Positions 49,452 through 62,183 are shown, counted from the stretch's first letter. The stretch: DNA of 64,000 nucleotides from Eretmocerus hayati (GCA_029851415.1 CM056743.1:65998186-66062185), one strand, 5' to 3'. Translations and numbers: made by a program. The notes: generated from the letters alone by a model not told the origin.

Positions 49452-52400
49452 AGACAACTAAGCGCACTTACCACCACCTCGTCCTCCCCACCGTCCATGA
49501 AGTCCTCCACGGAAGATCGTCTGCGGCAACATCATCAGCGACTAGCCAGAACTAAGTTAAGCCTAGGTTATAAGAACCGAAAGTACTCTGAGAAAACATC
49601 AAAAACTGGTGAAGTTCCGAAAGTTCACAAAATATTTTATATAACGAAAAACTCCATGCGAAGCGAAATCCAAGGAAAGCCATTCAAAAAAATTTTGAGT
49701 CCAAAAATGTAAAAGATACTTATTCGAAGAAAATCACATTCGATTTCAAAAAGTCAAACTAGCATCATTCCAGAATTCTAAGTAAAAGGCCTTGTTTCTG
49801 TAGTAGAAAATCAAAAAGAATTTCATACCAAAATTCAAAAAGAGAAAAAAAATATAATAGAAAAAGAACTTCTCTGATATACCTCGCATGGGGCGGTTAA
49901 GCTCTGGAGTCCAAAAACTTGAGCAAAGTAACTTGAAAGATTCAGGAAGTTATAGGTCAAAACTTGAATTCAAAATTTAAATGCAATCTTTATTTTTCAA
50001 GTAAAGTCAACTCTAGTGGAATTTAATGGTAGAATATTTCATTTTAGGGATATCTAATGGGTGAAATTAATGAACTACACAATTTGAAGCAACAAATTTA
50101 CACATGGAAAACTTTAAAAAAAAAAAAACTCAATTTCAAGAACGTTGGTTTCGGAGACGCGCGTGACGGTTGTCACTTCCATCAATGCCACGACATGACA
50201 CGAACAATCCCTGAAAAGCAATAAACACCATCACTTTTACACTTTCACTTTTTTTATCATAAAACAACACAGGTCACTAAACCGCGACACTTACGGCGGA
50301 TAGACACGTTAGAACCGACACTGTAAGGCGCGATGGGTGAACTGAAGAGCAGTCGCCAATTTCGAAATCGACATCGAGAGCAGACTCCGAACGGAAAAAT
50401 TCCCCACCACAGCCATGCGATAAAACACATAGAGGTACTTACCTTATGGAAGTCTTAATCTGGCAACAGTGTAGCAATATTCGAACAGTAAGCAAAACCA
50501 TTCCTCATCCGGATGTATTGAATCACTTCAGCATCTAAACTTCACCGAAGAAAGAATTTCAGCGAGCGATTATCGCAAACCTCGACCGACCCACGCATGT
50601 ATCGCATTACAGATGCCCGCACTTCAAAAAAAATTTTCACGAATTTTCGAAAATTTCGGAAAATTCCACTTGGAATACTTTTCATATGGTCCTCAGATGA
50701 TACCGTTCAAATTTCAGCAAGAACGGACGTGTTGTTCCGAAGTTGCATAAAAACACGCAGTACACCAAAATTTCGTTCAGCGCGAGCACTTTAACCAGTC
50801 AACACCCCCCCCCCCACAGTCTCAAAATCGATAGAACACCCGCGCAAAACCATACATTCACTACTTTATATACACAGGTACTCGATTTAACACAATACAG
50901 CAGTCCCCCAGAATTTCAGAATGAGGAACAAAGAGGAATGCTCAAAAATATACCATAAAAGGGACTCCAGAGCCATAGTATAAGATTCCTTCCAAAAAGG
51001 CAGAAATTTTCAAAAAGTTGACCATGTAACGTTTAATTCTCATTGTTGGATGTGGAGCCTAGAGTATTCAATGATTTCCGGAGCCAAGAAACGTTTGGCG
51101 CACATTAAAAGTGAGATATGAAGGTTTGAAATTTTTCGCTCGAAAACTGAAAAAAAAGCCGACTTTCGACATTTCAAAATGGTTCCACACTTCGAATTTC
51201 TGAAAAATTAATGTTGTAACACGTTATTATCATAATAGAACTATCTAGTTATCAATTCCAATAATCAGAAGGCCCTTCTGTAGTAGTAGAAACCTAAAAT
51301 TAAAGTTACGGCATCGAAAAATTACATTTTTTCGTCTAAAGTCCAGCGTTTGCGCAACCCTCTTAATCCTATGCTTGCATTCCGAAAATTTGTAAAAGTC
51401 AGCCAAATTACAGTTGTCTTACATCTTTGAACTAGAAAGAAAAGCATCTAACTGTTTTTGACTGCAAAGTCAAGTGAAAAGCACCAAAATTGACGATACG
51501 GAAGTTCAACTTTTTTCGAGTGAAAATGTCAAAAAAAGCTGACTTTCAAGGGATTGCAACGCTGTAGAAACCCTAATTTAGCGAATTTCACTTTGAAACT
51601 CTGTAAACATCACTTTTGGGATGTCTATTACTTGTAACGAGAAAGTCCGACCCTCAAAATTGAATATCTTCCCCGTGAATTAGTCAAATTCCCGGAAAAA
51701 TGCATCGCATCGCACCAAAAATGATCAACTTTGAAACCGCTATATATCCGCCAATTTTTATCCGATTTTGACGTTTGAAAGCTTAAAATGAAGCTCTTTT
51801 TGAGTAGAACAAGGATAGATAGTGGAAAATTTTGAAAATGTCAAAATTTTGAAAAATTATATCATCAATATTCCGTAATTTTTCCGACTTCAACAAACTA
51901 GTTTCAATGCAATTTTTGTGAAAATTCCATAATAATGTATAAACAACAACGATATCCAATGTTCTAAAGCTAGAAAAGAAATAACACTCAAAGAGCAGTC
52001 GAGGAGAAAAAAAAAAAAAGATCTCAGCAGCTGCAAGCCATAAAATTTCATCGCTGGGCGTCGTCATCAGCAGCCCATTATGTAGAGTCAAGCACCTCGC
52101 ATTGTATATCTATAAGCAAAGTAAGAAATCGTGGTATGACATATATATGTATGTCAATCTGCCTCCTCAGCTCTAAGCTCGAGGTCTTTGGATCTGGAAA
52201 GATTCAATACTTATGCGACTAACTATATTATATGTAAACTGGCATTACGTTCATCATTTTAATTAAGGTCAATATTCATAGTTTGTAATACTATTATTAA
52301 TATTTATATTATTTATTTATTCATTGGGATATTCATGAGAAATGAATTTTTGGGAATAAATATCACTAGAATGAAACATTCGATTAAGATAAGGTACAAA

Positions 52401-52614
52401 AATATTTATAAACAATTGAGAAAATTTTTTTTTAAACTTTTGTAATTTTATATTCAGAATAATCGAAAATAACTTGAAGAATGTTTATAGATATAAGGGA
52501 ATGAAATAACTTAAGGTTGAAACGATTATATCGAGAAAGAGAGTTCGGAAGAAAAATGTAATCGCGACAAACACAGCCATCGACACTCTCGCATCTCCAC
52601 GACTTTTACACATA
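49452..52614. other. 3.1-kb 3' noncoding region of the LTR element
   Basis: No gene is supported. AT-rich with an A13 run at about 50,116 and a C12 run at about 50,806. No TIR pair was found. Unusually long for the space between env and a 3' LTR, so an unrecognised old insertion is possible. Confidence 0.5.
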
Positions 52615-53318
52615 CAGGCGTCCCTCGTTTTACGCGGATTTTTTTAACGCGGATTTGAAATAACGCGGTTCTAAGTTTGACACCTTTGCTCGATTTACGC
52701 GGTCATTCCCTTGAAATTACGCGGTTCCATTCGAAAATTTTTCGAATTTTCTGGGCCATTTGATTACCAAAACATTGCTGATGAGTTTTGTAGCAGCATT
52801 CAGTATGGTCTACACTTAACCAAAATTCGAGTATGTAATCCATCAGACACGTAAACAAAATTTCAAGTGTAACTCAATTAGTAAATTCAAGTAGTATTTA
52901 TTCGACAACGATGGCTCCAACGAAAGCAGCTGATTCTTCGTGCTCAAAAAGTGGGAAGAAGAGAAAAGTGCTAAGTCTAAGCGAGAAATTGAAAATTTTG
53001 AATTTGATCCAAGCTGGAGAAAAAATCAGTACCATCGCTCGAAGATACGAAGTAAACGAATCGACTATAAGAACTATCAGAGACAATGGAGATTTTTATA
53101 CATACTTTGATATTTATATACATTTATAGTTTCAGAAAACCTTCTATTTCCTTCTACATAAATTTTTTATGAGCTTTATCGTGATTTTGATTGGCCATTA
53201 ATGGATGACAGGAACGTAACCCCCCTTTCCCCATAAGAACAATGTCTTGATTTACGCGGTTTTGATTTACGCGGCACTCTCTGAGAACGCAACCCCCGCG
53301 TAAAACGAGGGACGCCTG
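52615..53318 (+). mobile_element. Tigger/pogo-type Tc1-mariner remnant
   Basis: The ends CAGGCGTCCCTCGTTTTACG and complement are flanked by TA (52613-52614, 53319-53320). Internal words GATTTACGCGG and ATTACGCGG repeat near both ends. It encodes only the N-terminal DNA-binding part of a transposase (see separate entry), so it is an internally deleted, nonautonomous copy. Confidence 0.85.
52911..53129 (+). pseudogene. Tigger/pogo transposase, N-terminal HTH fragment
   Basis: 72 codons from ATG 52911. KRKVLSLSEKLKILNLIQAG and STIARRYEVNESTIRTI form a CENP-B N-terminal/psq-type helix-turn-helix, the site that binds pogo-family ends. The DDE nuclease is missing: the frame runs off into unrelated sequence and stops at 53,129, near the right end. 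Confidence 0.85.
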
Positions 53319-53452
53319 TATACGCATACACTGACATGCGCTCGCTCGCGCGAGCGCCTTGAAAACATATGGCACCAAGGCCACGGCAATAGTATATTAT
53401 AAGATCAGTAGGACACCGCATCGGGACGATGCGTACTCCGGCCAGAGACGAT

Positions 53453-53789
53453 TGTGATGTGGGAGGGCTCGGGTCTTTTGCCCCTCGCCTCCCCCCGTCC
53501 CATGACGATGCACCGGCGACGGATCCGCGAGCCGCGCAACGTTGCTGCGCTGCTCGTCGGTCGTCGCAGGTGCGTCGTCAGCGTTTTGACGAAGTTACGC
53601 GTACCTCCCCCGGGTACTACTTCAGGCCGACGGACTCATCGCCTTCGCGATGAGTCCCGTCGCGACCATTACCGCTCGATCAACCAACCTAGAAGCACAC
53701 ACTCTCTTTCTCCTCTATTTAGTCTCATTAAAGTCACTCTGTTCTGTAATAACTCGTGTTCCTTCCGGAAACTCCTGTCCCACGTTACA
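53453..53789 (+). repeat. 3' long terminal repeat
   Basis: Starts TGTGATGTGGGAGGG and ends CTGTCCCACGTTACA, 337 bp, matching the 5' LTR throughout apart from two early differences. Directly upstream there is no obvious polypurine tract; the sequence is GGCCAGAGACGATTG. Confidence 0.93.
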
Positions 53790-53793
53790 ACTC

Positions 53794-54714
53794 TATTATA
53801 TAAGAAATATTACAGAATTTAGTCCATTATTGATTAATAATAATCAAAGAGCAACCTCATACCAAACTCCTAAGACAATGGAGGTCACGCTAATTATTCA
53901 AACATTACAGAATTAGAGAAATTAGCGGAAAATTAAACAATGTATCAAGTTGTATATCGTCATTATGTGCTGTAACGAGAGTGGTAGGGGAATCTACATT
54001 TTCGATTATCAATTTACGCTTTTTTTTAAATATAGATAGAATGAATCTTCCAATTGAGTAAGATCATGTCATTTGGGGTCAAGTTTTATGCAACGTTTTG
54101 TTGAAGAAAATGTTTTGTGGAAAATCATGATAGCTCTGCCTTTCAAGCGATCAATTGTTGGTGAGAGCCAGGTCAATTAACAGGCCAGTTGAATGAAAAG
54201 ACCAGTATTACCATTTTGAGCCGAAATTTTTTGATCCCGTACATTGATCTCGCACACTGGAATTCAAGTTAAGGATTCCCAACTTCTTTACAGTGTTTTG
54301 CATTATAAATCTTTCAAAGATACCCGGAATATTTACATAAACCTATACCTGATATGATTCAAATATTATCAATATTTTTTCGCATTTCATGCGATTTACT
54401 TTCCTCTAGATGTTACATTAAAAAGCACATCGACTCATGTGAACACTGTGAAGTATCATTTGTTTAAAACAATATTCTTAGCCGGACATGTCAAAAAGTG
54501 GTGAAATCCATTAGGGGCCTCATTGAATGTTTAAATTCACTAGGAAATTGAATAAAGGGAAAAATATTTTTCCGTGAAATATCATCCTGAGAAATTATGT
54601 AATGATGTCGCGAGCAATAGATAGATCGACTCAACTCTATAGTTGATTCCACGACTCTCATATAAGTCAGTGAGACTTATTAATACAAGTTTGTTACAAG
54701 AGCCTGTTGTTTAT
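53794..54714. other. noncoding, AT-rich
   Basis: No gene, TIR pair or tandem repeat recognised. Confidence 0.45.
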
Positions 54715-55537
54715 AAGGTAGGTGTACCCAACTTGCCTCTGTACCCAACTTGCCCCCCTATGCCGATTTCAGAAATGGGCACTCGCGGACCTTCCCGCAT
54801 ATTTTTTTACGTTTGTGGTGTTAAAATATGATTAAATAAGTGATTTGGATACTTTTTCGTTCTTCAAAAAATTTAAAGTGATTTTTCCATTTTTCGTGTT
54901 TGCTTAACTAAGAAAGCACCGAGGGAATCACCTTCAGTAAAATCAGTGCCAATTTATTTTTATTCGACTAATCTTGTCGTACCTTAGCGCATTCGATTCC
55001 TTGTCTCAAGACCTTCGAAATCCGCTCTTCAGGGTTGCAGAACTCTAATTTGGAGCGATTTTATGTACAAAACTCAGAGATGATTTGAGAATCAAGAAAG
55101 CCGACATCGGAGTGTACCCAACATGCCCCCATATGGTTATCTCGGGAAGGCGTGTAGTATGGCTTTTTTACCACCCAGGACGTGTTTATCGCGTCAAAAT
55201 AGGTCGGAAATAGTGTTTCGGGCCGTCGAAAAGCTCCAAATGTCGCTGCACGGTGATGAAAATGGATCAAAGCGATTTTATGCACTTCATCGCCGATTTA
55301 CATTATTTTAAATGATGGGGGCAAGTTGGGTACACACTTCTGTAAACTCTCAAAAATCACCTTTTGGGAGAATTAAAACAGTTTGGCTCCAAATGATTCA
55401 AATTGAATGTACCTTGACTCACTTTGAAAGTCTTGAGACGAGCTTCAAAATGAGCTAAGGTACGTTGGAAAATATGGAGATGTGCCAGAGTTATTAAGAA
55501 AATGGCTTGATGGGGGCTAGTTGGGTACACTTACCTT
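54715..55537. mobile_element. 823-bp TIR element with GTACCCAACTTGCCCC motifs
   Basis: AAGGTAGGTGTACCCAACTT at the left pairs with AGTTGGGTACACTTACCTT at the right. Further copies occur inside (TGTACCCAACTTGCCCCC at about 54,740, GTGTACCCAACATGCCCCC at about 55,112, GGGGGCAAGTTGGGTACAC at about 55,317). No transposase. Confidence 0.72.
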
Positions 55538-55599
55538 CCTTCAAAAGCTATTCAACAATTGCACGAATTCACATGATCATTGATAAACACCCGTGTATA

Positions 55600-56040
55600 C
55601 AAGGGTATCATTAATTGCGATCGCGACAGGGTATTTTGATCTCGAACTTCGAGGCTGTGGACGGGTTTGGGTCCGTGATCATTGAATGGTCTAACTGTAT
55701 TGGAATAATGTTATGCTAGATAAGGCAATGCAAATGGGAGCTACTGAAAATTTACATTGGAAGGTCAGGGGGTTTGTTGTGATTCAGTATGATTTTTCCT
55801 GACTTTAAGAATCTTTTCTTACAGTGTATCATTGATTGCGATCGCTACAGGAGATCTTGATATCTCGTACTTCAAGAATGTACACTGGCTTGGGTCCAAA
55901 ATCATTGAGTGGTTCAACTGTCTTGGAATAACGGTATGCTAATAGGCAATGCAAGAGATAACAGCGCTTAATTGATGTACATCATTGCGAAATTGAGGAT
56001 AATCATAAAGTTGGATGTTATTGCATTTGCCATGAGAGGA
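55600..56040. repeat. two diverged tandem units, about 222 bp
   Basis: GTATCATTAATTGCGATCGC at about 55,604 recurs as GTATCATTGATTGCGATCGC at about 55,826. Both units also share TTGGGTCC, ATCATTGA(A/G)TGG and TATGCTA...GGCAATGCAA blocks. Confidence 0.75.
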
Positions 56041-56259
56041 GTTGACTATTTCCTGTGAAATGTTCAAAAATTAGGCTCAACAAGTTTCAACTTTGACTTT
56101 TGAGTTCTTATCTTGACATGTTCTATCATTTTAATGGTTAAAATTGGAGTCATGGAAAAAAATATTCACAGAAAACATAACGTGAAATCCGCGCGTACAC
56201 TATTATATGCAATTCTAACTAGCGACCGCGCGCGTAGGGCGCATTTACTTGGCTAGTTC
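56041..56259. other. noncoding spacer
   Basis: No gene or repeat recognised apart from a CGCGCGC patch at about 56,225. Confidence 0.35.
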
Positions 56260-56900
56260 CAATACTATCTTCCAGGATTGAGGGTCTCGATACCTCGCAA
56301 TTCACCTCAATCGATCCCAATAGTTACTATGATGATCGCGAGCTCTTATCCTATCCACCTAATTCGATTTGAATACCGACTTTAAGTATTCAAAATCCGG
56401 AATTCCATTCTCCTCAATCGATCCCAATACCATTTTTCAGGGTTGGGAATTCCGATACCTCCATTCCCTCTGACGCATTCCTATACTGACTATGAGCATT
56501 GGAGAGTCTATATATTATTCACCTCAATCGATCTAAATACTGACTTTCAGTATTCTGGATTCGGTATTCTATCCCCCTCAATCCGATCCCAATGCTATCT
56601 TGCAGGATTGGGGATTCCAATGCCTCACCACTCCAATCGATCCCAATACTCACTGTGAGAATTGGAGAGCATATATCCTGTTCATCTGAATCGATTCCAA
56701 TTCCGGATAGCAGTATTCAGGATCCGGTAGCCCATTCTCCTCGATCGAATTCAATACTATCTTCCAGGATTGGGAATTTCGATATCTCAATCTACTCCAA
56801 TCGATCCCAATCCTCACTATAGGCATAAGAGAGCTCATCATCCTATCGTTCTCAATCGACTTCAATACTATCTAACGGGATTGAGGAATTTCCTTATTCC
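56260..56900. repeat. AATCGATC satellite, about 163-bp unit, five copies
   Basis: CCAATACTATCTTCCAGGAT or variants recurs near 56,260, 56,427, 56,588, 56,751 and 56,863. Each is linked to CCTCAATCGATCCCAATAC. A related fragment lies at 58,790-59,090. Confidence 0.8.
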
Positions 56901-57163
56901 ATCCAACCAAACAATCCCACTGCTCACTCCGAAAATTGGAGGGCGAGAGCATACAAAACGGAATTCCAATTCATTAGTATTATTGATTTATGAGTATTAA
57001 TAGTATAGTAGTATCTTTCCGGACAACATCAAAATCCACTGAATGCAATCCAATCATGCCGATAGGCATTGGGATCGAACTCTCGATACACTCGCTCCAC
57101 TCAAATGTCTTGCATATACATCACTTACATTACAGCTAAGGTTTCAATACAATCCAATACTTA
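56901..57163. other. noncoding spacer
   Basis: Nothing recognised besides satellite remnants. Confidence 0.35.
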
Positions 57164-57492
57164 CAAGGGGGGACCACGGGGTCCGGGTCGCCAATCTCCC
57201 CCAAGATTTTTTTACAGTTTTATACTATCGAGAATATGAAGAATCCAGAGTAACTCCGTCAAATGAGCCTCCTATCGAAAGATACAGCCACTGAGATTAA
57301 CATTGCTCATATAAGCCCATGTTGAAAAGTGATATATATAGATATACTGATAATGCTAACGTTTCTGCTCGTAGCTCTGGACAGGAGGCCCATTTGACGG
57401 AGTTACTCTAGGTTCTTTATATTTTAGGTGGTAGCAAACTGTGAAAAAATTTTGGGGATGATTGACGACCCGGACCCTGTGATCCCCCCTTG
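57164..57492. mobile_element. 329-bp MITE with TTA target duplication (Harbinger-like)
   Basis: Ends CAAGGGGGGACCACGGGGTC and near complement, flanked by TTA at 57,161-57,163 and 57,493-57,495. Arms extend at least 100 bp (GAGTAACTCCGTCAAATG against its inverse at about 57,390). A 3-bp TTA duplication fits PIF/Harbinger. Confidence 0.78.
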
Positions 57493-57520
57493 TTAGTCTT
57501 ATCATGATCGCATTAACATA

Positions 57521-58623
57521 CAACCCGTCAAAATTAATGGATCGCGGATAGCCTCAGCAAAGTAAAAATTACTCTGGCCCACTTCATCGTAGAGGGATTT
57601 CGATAGGAAGAAATTGAGGATCAGAAACAATCTATCGATTCATTTTCTTGGAATATTCCTCACGTGCCTAGGCATAGAAGCTTCTATGGGGCCATAGAAG
57701 ACGATGAAGAACCAACTTCTTTTTCAGTCAAACACCTGTAGTTTTGACGGGTGTCATCCAATCGCGAGAATTCTCACGGAATCTCGAAGCACTTCTCAAG
57801 ACCTTTATGTTCCTTTTTTTAAAGTCCTCTGTACGACCTTTCCTGCCCGAGTAACCAGCTTGCAAAGGAAACTTTCTATCACGGGGGCTGCTTATGGAGA
57901 CACCGAGTCATGCAAGTCTATCATTTGCTCTTGCTCTATTGTAGTGCAAAAGCGCGTGAAAAAATCCCCTGGCACATCATTTCGACGTTAAAAAATGATC
58001 ACATCTCTCAGAAAATGCTATGAGATTTCTGATTGCATGTGACCTGGACAGGCTAGCCTTCAATGAGCCCTACTTTCCGAGCAAATGCTGAAAAAGTTCT
58101 ACTAGGTCTTTTTCGAGTCAGAATCTGATAGCATTCTCTGAAAGATGAGATCATGCTACGTCGAATTGATGTGCCGTACTATCCTTATACGCTTTAATTT
58201 TTGGACTAGAACAGAGCAAGAACAAATTTAACAGTTGCATGATTCGGTATCTCCATAAGCAGCCCATGTGATAAAAAGATTCCTTCGCAAGCTCGTTACT
58301 CGGGCAGGAAAGGTCATATACAGGACTTTGAGGGGAAGAACATGAAGGTCTTGGAAAGAGCTACAACATCCCGTGAGAATTTCCGCGACCGGATGACACC
58401 CGTCAAAACTACAGGTGTTTGACTGAAGAAAACAAAAATTGGTTTTTTACCGTCTTTGATGACCCCATGAAAGGCACGTGAAAAATATCTCAAGAACATG
58501 AATCGATAGACTTTTTCTTGATTTTCAATATTCTTTCTCCAGAATTTCTCTACGATGAAGTGAACTAGAGGAATCGTTCATTTGCTGAAGTTATACGTGA
58601 TCTATTAATTTTGATGGGTAGTG
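57521..58623. mobile_element. 1.1-kb TA-flanked element that is nearly one long palindrome
   Basis: Left end CAACCCGTCAAAATTAATGG and right end complement of CACTACCCATCAAAATTAAT, flanked by TA. Inverted matches run through most of each half, including CACCTGTAGTTTTGACGGGT and TTTCCTGCCCGAGTAAC with their complements. The ends resemble Tc1-type TIRs. No transposase. Confidence 0.82.
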
Positions 58624-58779
58624 TATCATCGCATTACATAATTAAACGCTATTTGGAGGTTCTGCCACTCATCATTTTTATAGTGGAACAGGAGAGATGG
58701 TTCATCGCTCGCGAGAAAGCAATCTCATGATATTTGGATGCAAATTAAGATGGCCACCGAAACGCCGCCCAGCCTCTCC

Positions 58780-59090
58780 AATTCTTTCAATCGATTCCAT
58801 TACTAACTTCCAGGGATGAGGATTTCAATGTCCCATACCACATCAATCGATCCTGATACTGACTTCCGGAATTGGGAATTTCAATATCTCAATCCACTTC
58901 AATCGATCCCGATACTGGCAACAAGCACTGCCGAGTTCATTACTATCGACATCAATCGATTCGAATGCTGAATATCAGTATTGGAGATTCGAAATTATAT
59001 CTACCTCAATCGGTTCCAAAAAATACTTTCGAAATTGGGATTTCAATATCCGAATCCACTCCAATCGATCCCAATACTGATGTGATGTCG
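58780..59090. repeat. second patch of the AATCGATC satellite
   Basis: CAATCGATTCCATTACTAAC, TCAATCGATCCTGATACTGA and TCGATCCCGATACTGGC repeat the words of the 56.3-kb array, with looser spacing. Confidence 0.65.
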
Positions 59091-61390
59091 AGTACTACAC
59101 GACATCTTGAGGAAAAGAGAAAAAAATGTGAGATAATGAGTGGGCATGCAAATGTGATAAAAGAGTGCGGATGCAGCGAGCGGGCGTCAGAAAGAGGAGG
59201 CAAGTTGCACCTCTCGGACCCAAAACGGTGGTACAAAGGCAGGCGGTTATCCCCTGCTATCCTGTCTACAACCTGTGAGACCGAGACTTGTGACTTCCTC
59301 TCCCGAATTCCTCTGCACCGGGCCGGAAAACTGGCAACGCCACTGCCAGTCTAGTGGAAGAAGAATCGGAAAAATAGCAACACCGCCGCACAGTGGGAAA
59401 AAGATTCGCCGGACGGCACAATTATGCGTTACTATTAGAAAGGCGATTTCGAAGTGTTTCAAAAACGAAAATTGTAGCTTTTTTGATGCGGGATCTGAAT
59501 CTTTTTCCCTCGAATATCGTCCGGAAGTCGTATGATGACGGCATTCATTAAAACACGAAAATCGCTTAAAGAACACAGTATTAGCGGTTTATCCTCTAGG
59601 AGAAGCAAATTACGTCGATTTTCATCACGTCGGATATTGCAAATCCAGTGATGTTGACTGATTTTTGAGCCTCGTGATTCCACGAAAAGCTCGGGCTTCA
59701 GTCTAGCAGGAGAGTAATTTTTTTTTGAAAATTTGGAAATCACTTCGCGAAATTTTACAGATTGCTTAGTGAAAAAGTCATGCATTTGCCCAAGTGAAGT
59801 GCGAAATGCAACCTTTCCACAAGCATCCATGACTGCTCATACTTGTGGGCACCTCGTCTCGGATTTATCCGTGACAGAGAGACTACCAAGTGGTGACCTG
59901 TCGCTTATTTTGATTAATTTTGACCAATAAGAGGAAGAATACTCGTACCTTGATCGCTTGTGGATTTTTATAAAATTGAGGAGAAAATACTCTGAAGGCC
60001 ACTAGAAATTGAATAGATTTATTCATATAGTTTAAACTCTACAAAAAGTGACAGTTTTTGAAGTATGTAACACAAAAATTGGAATTTAGATGAAGAAAGA
60101 AAATATGAGACTCGCCCACAAGAGCGAGTACAACTGAACGGCTTGATGCCGTGTCGAAAACTACTGCCTGGAAAGACGTAAAGAGTTCCCATGGCTATAC
60201 TGATTTTGGGTGACGAAGAACGAATACTCTGCGTCCCAGATATAAAAAGTATGTGGCGCCTTCTGATTGGCTGCTTATTCGGGTCTATGCCCGGTAGATT
60301 GTCTAAACTTACGGACTAAAACACTCCAATACATTCGACGCTTGCCTACTAGAGGCGCACTCGTTTATCTGTAATACAGCCGCGTCATCGTTGTCGTATA
60401 GCACATCGAATTTGTCACTAAACTTACTATATTATAGAGAAAACACGATTACACACATACTCAATCATACATACAGGCACGCATACATTTACACCTATTC
60501 AAACTAAAAGCCGCGGATTTCAATTATAAGAAATGATATTATTCCAGATCAGAAATTCAATCATACAAAATAATATTAAATGGGTCACCCAAGATTCTAG
60601 TAGAACATAGGAGTTCCGAGAATATTATCTAGGCCACGATTTACGTCATCGGAAGGGAAGATTCAGCCCAAAAACAAGAGCCTTGAGCTCCCCTAATTTC
60701 AATGCCCATATATGGAAATAGACACATCTTGAGCGCGACTCTGTGCACGATCTCATGTAGCTTTTCCAGCGAGTGAATTTTAAAGAAAAGCGTGTATAAA
60801 AAACTTTGTGGCGAGGGGTGCCCAACTCAGCGGCTCACCCTCCCACGCACCAACACATAGAAGACCGGCACACGTACTGCACTATACCTTTATCTACTAC
60901 ACCATAGCTGGAAGAGGGCAGCAGCTCTCGGACTCATCATCGCTCTCGCTCATCGCAACATCCAGCAGCAGATCCAGCCACATCAAATCATCATTACATC
61001 ACAGCTTTGGCTCTCGTCGCGCTTAGCTGCTTGTATTCGGAGTTCGTCTCAAATATATTGCATCATCTCTTATAAATTTTGACTTTTCAATTCATTTATT
61101 AAATTCATTCATCCTTCCGGACTTTCAAACATTCCCGCTCGTGCCACAGGAAATACCCACGTAACATCGTATACTCGTGGAGAAGGTTGGGAAACGCATC
61201 TGTATAGCTGGGGGGAGGGAGAGGAAGCTTCCACAAGTCGTCGTATTTAAATCCTATGTCGTAATTTGGGTGACTCGAGAATCAAGAAAGAGTGTCGTGT
61301 GCATACGAAAAGAGCGTGACTGTATGAGGAGAGGAAATGAAAAAATTTTGAGCTAGAGAGATGGCTTCGACATCACATTTTTATGAGGGA
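59091..61390. other. 2.3-kb region without a supported gene
   Basis: Open frames up to 123 codons (59,459-59,830 minus) have no family features. A TATAAAAAA at about 60,795 followed by GC-richer sequence could be a core promoter of an unseen host transcript, but no exon can be defined. Confidence 0.35.
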
Positions 61391-61865
61391 GAAAGTTGTT
61401 GCATTTTTCAAATCAAAATTTTTGGTGCCCCCAGTTTTTCAAAAAATCATAATTTTTGAGGTTTTTTGGGTTTTTGAGGGCTCCTTCGGAAGAATTGAGA
61501 ATTCTTGACCACACCAATCGAAAGGCCAGGAAATTTTACGTCGACCTATGTGGTTCAGAAAAAATTTCGAAATTTTATCCCATCTGCACTACATCGGTAA
61601 AATCATGAGCTAGCTCGGGAGACGCACCAGAGGCCTGGAAAAGCTCCTAAAGCTCGAGGGGGGGGGGGGGGGGGGCGATTCACGTTGATGATGATGAGGA
61701 ACAAAGTCGTTGCATCTTTCAGAACAAATTTTTTGGTGCCCCCAGTTTTTCAGAAATCGTAATTTCTTAGATTTTTGGTTTTTAGGGGTTGGTTTCGGCA
61801 AGATTCCGAATCTTGGACCACGCCAATCGAAAGAGCAGAACATTTTACGTTGGGATATTTATTTG
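61391..61865. repeat. tandem duplication of about 315 bp split by an 18-G run
   Basis: TTTTTGGTGCCCCCAGTTTT with downstream CACACCAATCGAAAG...ATTTTACGT occurs at about 61,420 and again at about 61,730. The spacer holds an uninterrupted G18 tract at 61,658-61,675. Confidence 0.82.
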
Positions 61866-61980
61866 CAAAATTGTTCAACTCGTCTTAGAGTATTCTACAC
61901 CAGTCTATAATATTCCCACGCGTGCGATTCTCTCGTGATCTTCTTATACTACATGTGAACTCTGAAAATCACCTTATTCT

Positions 61981-62183
61981 GGTGAGAAATGAAGGTTTCT
62001 CCCAGAGTTGAATCCAGTGGGCTTTTTGTCTCGAGATGCAGCTATGGATATCAGCATTGGGAGTATATCCATATATGTATCATATCGACATGGGCCTGTA
62101 TGGGCAATGCTAATATCCATATAAATGTATCTCGTGGGGAAGTCCATTGGATCCAACCCTGGGAGCTACCCTCATTTCTCACC
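61981..62183. mobile_element. 203-bp MITE
   Basis: GGTGAGAAATGAAGGTTTCT at the left pairs with the complement near 62,164-62,183. The inverted match covers about 40 bp (TCCCAGAGTTGAATCCA against its inverse). Confidence 0.78.

Larger units (their letters stand above)
35188..53793 (+). mobile_element. Ty3/gypsy-class LTR retroelement with envelope (18.6 kb)
   Basis: Two 337-bp LTRs (TG...CA) bound the element, with 4-bp target duplication ACTC at 35,188-35,191 and 53,790-53,793. Gene order is gag, protease, RT, RNase H, OTU-like, integrase, env on the plus strand, the order of Ty3/gypsy elements (integrase after RNase H). Presence of an F-type envelope places it with errantivirus-like insect retroviruses. 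Near-identical LTRs imply a recent insertion. A 3.2-kb foldback and a 0.7-kb Tigger remnant inserted within it account for part of the length. Confidence 0.92.

Noticed and set aside
59459..59830. 123-codon minus-strand frame
   Set aside because: No domain or neighbour context; an overlapping plus-strand frame is similarly open.
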